This document shows, piece by piece, positions 30,084-38,166 of a DNA stretch of 64,000 bases (position 1 is its first letter; every line of letters begins with the position of its first letter). The DNA comes from Prorocentrum cordatum (lineage: Eukaryota > Sar > Dinophyceae > Prorocentrales > Prorocentraceae): positions 648,736 through 712,735 of the forward strand of contig CAUYUJ010020615.1 of the NCBI GenBank assembly GCA_963575745.1, in the 5' to 3' direction. A program made the translations under genes and the position numbers. Under the pieces are notes generated by a model. The model did no database searches. It was not told the DNA's origin and saw only the letters and a list, made by a program, of their open reading frames with translations.

Positions 30084-32385
30084 CTAAGACTCCTTGCGCG
30101 CGCGCCTGGCACGCTTCGCAGCTGGCTCATCCGTGCTGGAACGCTCCTCGGGCTTCTTGGACGCCTCATCCCTGGCGCGCTGCTGGCTCATCAGGATACG
30201 GGTCTCGCGCTCCAGGTCGCCGATGACAGGGTCCATCTTCTCCGAGAACTCAGCCAGGTACCTGTCCATCCGCTCGAGCTCGTCGGGGTTCTTCTTGTCC
30301 CTGGCCTTGGTGGCGCGGAGCTCCCCGACGTCGGAGTTCAAGAAGTCGCTGTAGATCTCCCGCTCGCGCATGATCTCCGACAGCGTGTCCAAAGCCCTCT
30401 GGGGCGGCCCCAGGTGCATCGGCTGGTTAGCCCACGCCCACTTGTTAATGATGTTCTCCAACGGAACCTTCTTGATGTCGGCGATGAGTGAGTTCGCCCC
30501 CGCCTGCGCAACCCCGTAGTTCATCTTTGTGATCTTGGCCGCCCCCACGAGCTTCAAGCCAGCCGATGCCTTGGGCCGCGCCTGCCTCTTGGCAGCAGCT
30601 GCTGCTGCAGCTGATGCCTTCGCAGCCGTCTCCTCTGCTGCCTTCGCAGCCGCCTCCTCGGCAGCTTTCTTGGCAGCCTCCTCGGCAGCCTTCTTGGCCT
30701 CGCCGCGTCGCTTCTTCGCGGGAGGCTTTGTCTCCTCCTCCGCCTCGGCCACCGCCGCCTCGTCAGGCTCCTCGGGCTCCTCGGGCGACTGCTCAGCACC
30801 AGTCGCAATCGTCACAGCGCGGGTGCCCCCGCTGGCACTTGAGGCGGCGCCGACTGCGATGTGCGGAGAGGCACCGCCGAGCTGTCGCATCAACCCTCCA
30901 GGAAGGCTGCTCAGGTCGGAGTCCTGGGAGAGCAGACAAACCGACGGAGCGGAGGGGGTCGAGGCCGAGTCTGGAGAAGGACGAGGAGGTCCCCGGGGAG
31001 GAGGATTGCTGGGAGGAGTGCGGGGAGCACGATGAGTGCGAAGAAGAGAGGCGAGATGTTGAGGGGCCGATCGGTTCGGATTGGCCCCTGTCCTTGCTGT
31101 GGCCAGTGATCCACTTCTCCTTGAGCGTGGTCCACTTGGTCTCCATGCGCTCCCTGATGCCCTGCACCTTGTAAAGGAACTTGTAGTCCTTGGACCAGGT
31201 GTCGCACTTCCAGTAGGGCTTCCCGCACGCGATTGCCTTGAGAGCCCAGTTGACGGAATTACGGCACCCCTGCTTACCACCACCTTCTTCCATGGCGATC
31301 TTTCCAATCGTATAGTACATTGCATCCGTGAAGGACTCTTTGGCGACCGTGACCTCCTTCTTCAGCGTGGTCATGTGCTTCTCGTACTCATCGCGGTTCC
31401 AGTTCGTGCGCCATTTCTTCTGTGCATCCTGCAAGGCCCTGCCGTCGTACTGGTCTTTCAATGCATCATATTCCGACTTCTTCTCCGAGTTCTTTTTGTT
31501 CTTGCACCAGCGATTCCACCTGCCAGACGCTGGGTTCCCCTTCTTGGTGTCTGTGGTGAACTCAAAGTTGTTGCTTTTCTGGGCCTCCCAGTAAGATGCA
31601 TCCGTATCGTCGACCGCGCAGGCATGCGCTAGCTCGCCCTTGAACTCAGCTTCGTCCATCCCGAAGTCCGTGAAGTGCTGGAACTTGTCGAAGCCCTCCT
31701 TGAAGAGGACTGCGATCTCGTCGATGTCGGAATTCCCTTTCGTGATGAGGTTGGACCCCTCGAACTCCAGGACCTCCTCGATGTCGAGCTGCCTCTGGAG
31801 CTCGCCTTCCATAGTGAGCTCGTCCCCAGCCGCGGTCGAAACTTCCTCCAGGGTGAGGCGCGGCTCGTCCTTGGCCGCCTTCATGTGGACCATGGGCGGC
31901 TCCACCCTGCCACCTGGCCTCTGGAATGGCGTACCTGGAGCGCGCGGCGTCAGCACCGACAGGGGCTCCTCGTCTGAGTTCTTGGGCTCCGTCTTGGCAG
32001 TCTGGGGCTCATCCGCCAGTTCGTCCTTGGCCTCCTCCTTCGGGGCGATGAGGGGGGTCCCGTCCACGGCCTCCTCCTTCGGGGCGACGAGGGGGACCTC
32101 CTCCTTCGGGGCGCCGCCGGGCTCCGCCTCGGCGCCGAGCTCGGCGGTGGGGGCGGCCGCCGCGGCGGCGGCGGCTGCCCCGGGGACGGCCGCTGCCGCG
32201 GCGCCCGCCTCGGGGACAACGGCGGCGTCCACAGCAGCAGGCGCACCCGCGTCCTGTGGAGGCCCCGAACCCACTCCAGTCCTAGTGTAGTGGCGGTGGT
32301 GTATCTAGCATGCTACATACACTACCACAACAAAGCTATTCGGTGGTGGTACCGAGGACCCTGACGGCTCCGAATCGCGCGGCAT
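30084..32385 (-). CDS. cargo gene 2, tryptophan-rich dinoflagellate family protein, three exons
   Basis: Exons 32385-32360, 32281-31093 and 30923-30084 sum to 2,055 nt, that is 684 codons plus stop with no break. Intron 1 is GT-AG (78 nt, TCAGG before GTCC, CACTAG before GACTGG). Intron 2 is GA-AG (169 nt, AGCAAG before GACAGG, CTCCCAG before GACTCC). The ATG at 32385 starts MPRDSEPSG. Layout: Ala/Pro N-terminus, acidic APKEE repeats, then a Trp- and Lys-rich module (residues about 230-395, with WNRWCKNKKN and KWRTNWNRDEYEKH). A Ser/Pro segment, an Ala/Lys/Glu coiled-coil with KKAAEEAA repeats, and a helical C-terminus (INKWAWANQPMHLG, SQQRARDEASKK) complete it. I recall this architecture from abundant dinoflagellate proteins of unknown function. 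Charge pattern suggests a nuclear protein; that is inference. Confidence 0.8.
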
Positions 32386-32939
32386 GGCGCCCAGGAGACG
32401 GACCAGGCGGGAACGGCGAGCTGAGGGCGACACCCTCGTTTGTTTCGGCCAGGACACTTGCACTCGGGCCATACGGACTACAATTTTGACGTGCTTAGTT
32501 ACCCCCATTGGGGTCGGCGGGCTTGGGGAGGGGGCATTATCTTCCTCCTCCTCCTCGGCCTCCTCATCCTCCTCATCCTCCCTGGGGATGCGGGTCGACA
32601 TCACCCTCAGTTCCACCCCCTAGTTTCTACCCCCTCTGTTTCGATCCCCCCGTTCCCACATGTCCACCGACCCCCCCTCCGCACTTCACGACATTGCTTC
32701 CTCTATTTCTGATTTGAGAGACGGAGGAGGATGATGAGGAGGGCAGGGGGGGATGAGGAGGTGGAAGAGCAGGACGAGGATGAGGAGGAGGTGGAGGAGC
32801 AAGTGGCGACCTTTCAGGCGGTCACGCACACCCCGAGCGATGTTTCGCTTGAAACAGTACTTGTGCCTGTACGTTTCGCTCTAGTACAGGGTCGAAAACA
32901 AAAACGATCCCCCAGGCGGCTGAAACGCCCAGGCACGAA

Positions 32940-35900
32940 TCACCTATCGGGCCTGCTGCAGGCGCCCACGAAACCCCTGAGCGCGGCGACGTTGAGCATC
33001 GGGGCGGTGTCGGAGACCAGGAAGGGAGCGTCGTCGTCCTCGTCCGAGCTGGGCAGGAACTGGACGTGGTTGTGCGGTCCTAGGGCATACGAGCATACAG
33101 CGGGACGAGCGGACAGCGGACGAGCGAGAGACAGAGGAGGAGGACGACGAGGAGGATGAGGGGGATGAGGAGGAGGAGATGATTATAATTAGATGGTGGG
33201 TGGGAGATGATGAGAAGGAAGGGGTGGATGAGGACGAGGGGCGGAGAGGACGAGCACCCCCCTCCCTGGATGAAGGGGGGGTGGAGTACGACGCGAGCCC
33301 CCCCCCCAGAGACGAGGCCTCCCGGGGAGTACTCGGCGGGACACTTGGATGGGGTGCGGTCACGAAAATGACGGGCGAGCCGCGCGTGACGACGACGACG
33401 ACGTGACGACGACGACGACTGCTGTGGATGAGGAGAAGGACACTGTCCTGAGCTCCGCGACATCGTGTAGCTCGGTGGCCCCCCAGTCGACGGCGTGGCG
33501 CTTGGTGACGGAGCGATCTCCTTGGGCAGCGGCGTCTTCTCCTTGCTGGGCGGCGTCTTCGCCTTGGCCGTCATCCTTTTCTTGGGAGGCGCGGCGGCCA
33601 CCTCCGCCGTCGCCTTGGCCTTCTCCTCCTTCGTGTTGGTAGCGGGGCTCCTCTCCTCCTCTGCGCTGCCGCCCTCGGCGGCGAGGCTCTCTTCCCCCTC
33701 TGCGCTGCCGCCCGTCTGGGCTGCAGCAGGGCGCTTCATCCTTGCCGTGACCTCCTCCGACGGCTGCGCGGCCTGCTTCGACGGCTGCGCGGCAGCAGGG
33801 CGCTTCCTGGGCGGCTCCGCGTCATCATCCTGCATCTTCTTCTTGGCCTTGCTCGGGTCGGACTGGTGCAGGCCCTTCTTGAGCTCCTCGGCCTGCAGTT
33901 TGGTGATCGCGCCGCTCGACATCTGCGTCATGATGCCCTTGGGGGGGGGGGGGGGGGTCCCGCAGCGGTGCGATATGCAGCCCATGTACTGTAATGAGGC
34001 ACTGCCATGTCATGAAGTACGCTCTAGGACTACGTTCCCAGAGCGTACTTCATGACAGGGCAGTGCCTCATTATCGTGTATAGGATGTATCGCACCTCAT
34101 TCATCGCGCACGCCCGCTCAGCGATTCTCCTCTCTCCAACCACCACCATCGCCCATCTCGTGCCCTCCTCTCCGTCCTCCTCCTCTCCTCCTCCGCCTCA
34201 TCCTTCCCGCTCATTCCCCTCCACATCCCCCTCCCCCCTCTCCCCCTGCCTCATCATCATCCCTCATCCCACACCTCCACCGTTTAACAACCCTCCCATG
34301 TCGACCTTCATGCCCTTCAGCGACTGATCGAATGCGCCCTGCTCCTGCCCCGCCACAATGAGCTGCAGCTTCTGCTTTGCGCTGCTGCCCGTCTGCTTCA
34401 GCATGACGCAAAGGAATCTGTCGAGGATTCGCAGTGGGATGGAACGCACAGGGGATGGGGAAGGGATGGAGGGTGTCAGGGATTGGGGTGTTGAGGGAGG
34501 GGTGGGAGCGAGGACATCATGAGATGGAAGGGCGAGGATTGGGGTGGAGATGAGTGGGGAGGATTGATGACGAGGTGGACGGGCTAGGGCGCCCTCCTGG
34601 GGCGAGGGGGGGGGGGCGGCATGCGACCCACGTCGATCCTCACTCCACGCTCGTTCTTCTCGATCAAGCGCCAGAAGCTGCCACCCTCGACCTCGATCTC
34701 CTCGAACGCTTCGCTCCTGGGCTGGGTCGAGAGGGAGACAAGACTGGCGGGGGGGGGATGAGAGGACGAACTCCTACGCACTCCTATGGGGTCCTACGCC
34801 GCGCGTAGGACCCCATAGGACCCCATCGGTGTGCGTAGGAGTTCGCCTCCCCCACCCGCGCCCGCTCCATCGTTTACTCACCTCCTCCTCATCATCCTCG
34901 TCCTCCTTCCGCTCCTCCTCCTCCTCTTCCTCCTCCTCCTCATCTTCCTCCCCCCCTCCCTCCTATCGCCCCCCGCCCCCATCGTCGTCGGTCCTTTTGC
35001 CGTCCAGGGATCGCAGCTGGCCGCGCGTCAGCTGCGGGATGTAGTACTCGACCCCGTCGGCCCACTCCGCGCGCACTTGCTCGTCGTCGTTCTTCGCCAC
35101 CACGTACTCCAGGGGCTTGCTGGGCTCGGGTGGCCCGACGGCGCCGTCGGTGTCAATCCTTTTGCGCGTGGCCACCTGCTCGGGCGGGGGGATGGAGCCC
35201 AGACGAGGTCCACTCTCCTCCTCCTCCTCCTTCTCACCCTCCTCCTCCTCCTTCCACTCCTCATCTTCCCTTCCCCCCTTACCCCCTCTCATTCTCCTCA
35301 TCCTCATCTTCCTCCGCCTCCGCCTCATCCTCATCTTCATCCTCCTCCTCCTCATCCAACTCCTCCTCCTCCCCCTCCTCCCCTGTGTCCTCCTATCCCT
35401 CTTCCCCTTCCCTCTTATCTCCCTTCTCCTTGCTTATTCCTCCTATAACCTCCTCCTCATCCCCTCCGTCCAGTAAGGGCCTGGGCATCGGGGTCGTAGC
35501 CGAACCGCCACGTGCCGCCCTTGTCGCCAGGAGGGCCCTCGCGTGCAGCTTCGCCAGCAGCGTCGTCAGTGAAGCCTGGGCTAGAGCGAGCGAGAGAGAG
35601 ATGGATAATGAGGGATGGTGGGCAAGGGAGGATAGAGCACTGGTGAGGGAGAGGTCAATCGGGGAGGGAGGGGAAGGTGGGATGAGATGGGAGACGATAC
35701 GGTGAGAATGAGGCGAGGACGACTCGACGTTCGCTTCCGAGAACCTTCTAGCCACGTCCAATTCGCGTGGGTCACGTCCTGCTTCTTGTCCTTCATCTTG
35801 ATGAAGCCCTGCGCCACGTCGCGCTTCATGGCGCGGAGCCTCTTCGCCTGCTTCTCCGACCACGCGCCGATCTCGTCGGCGAGCCGCCACTCCTGCGCCT

Positions 35901-36654
35901 TGGCCTTCGCGACCGTTTCGAGGGCCGCCTTCATCTTCTGCTGTGGGGTACCTGGGGGCGGGGGTGGCGGGCGGTGAGCGCAATCATGAGGTTGGACAGT
36001 GTAGGCTGATGAGGGTGGGGAGTGGGTCGAAGATGGCGACGCCGAGGATGAGACCGATGCGAGATGGATATGGAGGACGAGGATGGGTTCGATGCATACG
36101 CACTCCTATGGGGTCCTACGTCGCGCGTAGGACCCCATAGGAGTGCGCGAGCGTCGCGCCCGTCCTCGCCTTCTATATCCCATCCGCCCGCCCCCCTGCT
36201 CATTGTTTTCCTCCTGCTCGTCCGACCCCCCCCCCCTCATCCACCACACCTGTCATCACCCATCGTCCTCTAGTTCGTCCCACCGCCAACACTTCGTCAT
36301 CGCTCGGTCTCATCCTGTCCGTCATCATGCCCCCTCCTCCTCCTCCATGCACATGTCCTCCTACTCCTCGTCCTCGTCATTATCTTTATCCTCGTCGTCT
36401 CGGATTCTCCCTGGGGGACCGTTCGGAACGGCGTTGATCAGAGCCTTGTACTTCGCCAAGTTGGCCGTGCCCCTGGCACCGCAAAGCTCCTGGGACGGGG
36501 GGGGGCGAATGGGAGGAGGAGGCAGGGGGAAGAGGAAGAGGAGGAGGAAGAGGTCCTCTCGGTATACGATGAAGGCGCTGTCCGTCATCACTGGCGCGAT
36601 GCGTGCACTGAGCTCATGACCATCGCTCTGGAACTTGCCACGTTTGGGGGCCAT
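32940..36654 (-). CDS. cargo gene 1, nine-exon hypothetical protein, complete
   Basis: Exons 36654-36556, 36489-36391, 35940-35745, 35575-35481, 35175-34994, 34716-34639, 34417-34306, 33937-33448 and 33079-32940. They sum to 1,491 nt: 496 codons plus stop, open throughout. Donor dinucleotides in order: GA, GA, GT, GC, GA, GA, GT, GA; every acceptor is AG. Introns are 66 to 450 nt. ATG at 36654 gives MAPKRGKF. Segments: a Lys/Arg-rich helical part with two Trp (WRLADEIGAWSEKQAKRL, NWTWLEG), WRFGYDPDAQ, EYVVAKNDDEQVRAEWADG (beta-rich, SH3- or chromo-like by eye), SFWRLIEKNERG, two KRPAAAQ repeats in a basic Ala/Lys/Pro stretch, and a C-terminus PSSDEDDDAPFLVSD. No family is recognised with confidence. 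Donor 2 and donor 7 are the least certain junctions. Probably nuclear, from its basic repeats. Confidence 0.78.
33992..34073. repeat. 34-bp-stem hairpin inside intron 7 of cargo gene 1
   Basis: Arms 33992-34025 and 34040-34073 pair with one mismatch around a 14-nt loop (AGGACTACGTTCCC). It lies wholly in the intron 34305-33938. Seen directly; resembles a miniature inverted-repeat element. Confidence 0.95.
34767..34845. repeat. long hairpin inside intron 5 of cargo gene 1
   Basis: Outer stem CGAACTCCTACGCAC (15 bp) and inner stem TCCTATGGGGTCCTACGC (18 bp), with a bulge of about 10 nt on one side. Entirely within intron 34993-34717. Confidence 0.95.
36099..36147. repeat. perfect 22-bp-stem hairpin inside intron 2 of cargo gene 1
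   Basis: Arms 36099-36120 and 36126-36147 are exact reverse complements around TCGCG and contain the TCCTATGGGGTCCTACG word. Within intron 36390-35941. Confidence 0.96.
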
Positions 36655-36684
36655 TTCAGGAACTCTCCGTTCCTTGGAGGCTCT

Positions 36685-36694
36685 CTTGAGCCAA
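36685..36694 (-). other. spliced-leader-like 10-mer upstream of cargo gene 1 start
   Basis: TTGGCTCAAG on the minus strand equals the last ten bases of the dinoflagellate spliced leader, 30 nt before the ATG at 36654. A single 10-mer could be chance. The position is what a retroposed, trans-spliced mRNA would leave. Confidence 0.35.
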
Positions 36695-36812
36695 GGCCTC
36701 CCGGGGAGGCATCCCGGGGAGGCTGAGGGGCGGGGCGCAGACGGAGAGAGCAGGGGAGGAGAGGAGGGGGCACGTGAGGAAGGGGCAGGGGGGTGGGAGG
36801 GGAAGGAGGAGG

Positions 36813-37072
36813 GAGCTTGAAATTTGCAACAGTCTCAGGGATGGGGGGCGGTTCCTGTTCAAAATGGGGTTCTCGCCTGAGACTTCCTTGCAATTTATGA
36901 TCCTGAAGCTTGAAATTTGCAGCAGTTTCAGGGGTGGAGGTCGGCTCCTTGTCAAAATGGGGCTCTCGCCTGAAACTTCCTTGCCATGTATGACCCTGAA
37001 GTTTGAAATTAACAACAGTTACAGGGATGGAGGGCGGTTCCTTTTCAAAATGGGGTTCTCGCTGATTTCGGG
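36813..37072 (+). repeat. 93-bp tandem repeat, about 2.7 copies
   Basis: Units start near 36815, 36908 and 37001 with CTTGAAATTTGCA-type words. Each contains GGAGGGCGGTTCC and TTTCAAAATGGGGTTCTCG. The unit core matches the 82-bp repeat at 51430-52040. Confidence 0.93.
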
Positions 37073-37087
37073 TGTCAGGGAGGCCAG

Positions 37088-37107
37088 CCGAAGCCGTTTT
37101 GGCTCAA
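37088..37107 (+). other. relict spliced-leader-like sequence
   Basis: CCGAAGCCGTTTTGGCTCAA matches the dinoflagellate leader (CCGTAGCCATTTTGGCTCAA) at 18 of 20 positions. It is followed by AAACAATG. It is outside any gene I can define, next to the 93-bp repeats and the right-end array of the insertion. Confidence 0.5.
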
Positions 37108-37154
37108 AACAATGATACGTTACATCAACATCATGTTGAACACATATCTACGCG

Positions 37155-37310
37155 CAGGATCTATTTTTATGCTGCTTTATCATCTGGGATCTATTTTATC
37201 ATCTAGGATCTATTTTATCATCTAGGATCTATTTTGTCACCTGGGATCTATTTTATATGTTTTTTTTCATCAGGATCTATTTTATCATGTTGGATCTATT
37301 TTCAAAGCTC
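37155..37310 (+). repeat. GGATCTATTTTATC subterminal array (right)
   Basis: Seven GGATCTATTTT units, most followed by ATCATCT or related linkers, in the same orientation as the left array. Confidence 0.92.
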
Positions 37311-37318
37311 TTTGCGGC

Positions 37319-37352
37319 CAGGATCTAAAAAACAGATCCTGCGGACCACAGG
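37319..37352 (-). repeat. right terminal inverted repeat with hairpin
   Basis: Reverse complement of 21022-21055 with one mismatch. Confidence 0.88.
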
Positions 37353-38166
37353 GCCTGAGCCTGCGCATCCGGCAGTGGCTGTACACGCTCGTCGGGTTGG
37401 ATCCCTCCTTGACTGCCCAGGGGGGGTGTGGACAAGTGTCCTGGCTCTCGAAGTGCATCTCCACCGCGGCCGGCCACATGGTCGAGATCCCGTTGATGCC
37501 CACAACCCCCGAGGCGATGTGCAAGAGCCTGAGAGCGAACCTCCTCCACGCGAGCATCGGCTTGACCAGGGCCGGCACGCCGTCCCAGAAGTTCTGCTTG
37601 AGGGGGGTCGACATCTCTTCCTCCGTGAAGTCCAGGTCCTGCAGCTCCTCCGGAATCTCCCCCCAGTCCTCCAGCTCCTCGTCCTCCATCACGCACCTGA
37701 GCGCCGCTGCCGAGCGCCTCCTCCGGAGCGGCTGCCCCATCTTGGCCATCGGGCTGCCGAACTTGCCCTTCACCATCGCGCAGACACGTACTGCTGGCCG
37801 TCTGAGGTTTCTGAGCCGAAACAGCTACGGAGTTCGATCCTGAGTTCTTGGTCGCTGCTCCCGGGACCCGACACCCCCCAACACCGAGGAAGGAGAGGAG
37901 AGAAGAGGGATCTGAAATCGCGCAACTAGATGCCCACCCTCCCCTCGGGTCCTCGCGCACGTCGGCCGGCAAGCGAGACAGCACGTCGTCCGGCACGCTG
38001 AAGTCCTCGGGCTCGCAGTGGATCAGGCTGATGGACCTGCGCCCGGCCAGGTGCCGCACGAGGGTGTGTCGCACCTTGTCGCGATCGCCGAGCTCGATCT
38101 CATCACTACCTAAGTCGATCACCGCGTGCATCGCCTCCAAGAGCCGCTGGCAGAAGAGGTGGGCAC
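37353..38166 (-). CDS. copia polyprotein fragment: protease C-terminus and Cys-containing linker
   Basis: Continues the protease beyond a one-base shift near 38165 (LFCQRLLEAMHAVIDLGSDE in the next frame, followed by HCEPEDFSVP). A second shift near 37780 leads to LEDWGEIPEELQDLDF, LKQNFWDGVPALVK and CPHPPWAVKEGSN...SHC, a Cys/His segment I associate with dinoflagellate copia polyproteins. The sequence ends at the nested insertion; the continuation is at 21018. Aligning the near-duplicate junction words leaves the halves one base out of frame, because five G (21019-21023) replace the expected four. Confidence 0.7.

Larger units (their letters stand above)
21022..37352. mobile_element. 16.3-kb insertion with 34-bp terminal inverted repeats carrying genes
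   Basis: It begins CCTGTGGTCCG at 21022 and ends with the reverse complement at 37352; the 34-bp ends match at 33 positions. Each end contains a small hairpin, AGGATCT with AGATCCT around a GTTTTT loop. Next inside each end is an array of GGATCTATTTTATC units in the same orientation (21066-21175 and 37155-37310). Around the junctions, GGTCCGCAGG (37347-37338) and GGACCACAGG (21031-21022) on the minus strand could be an imperfect target duplication (8 of 10). The interior carries four well supported genes and one possible gene, all minus strand. None is a recognised transposase. Alternatives: two separate small elements sharing a target preference, or a misassembly. Confidence 0.55.

Noticed and set aside
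30793-31092. Ser/Pro-rich C-terminus (SSSHSSCSPHSS) of the Trp-rich protein
   Set aside because: This is intron read-through; the GA-AG junction 31093/30923 gives a longer protein with coding character on both sides.
21019-37347. Removal of the insertion as an intron restores the polyprotein frame
   Set aside because: Checked base by base: the AG|G join leaves one extra G, and a 3' site one base later would not follow AG.
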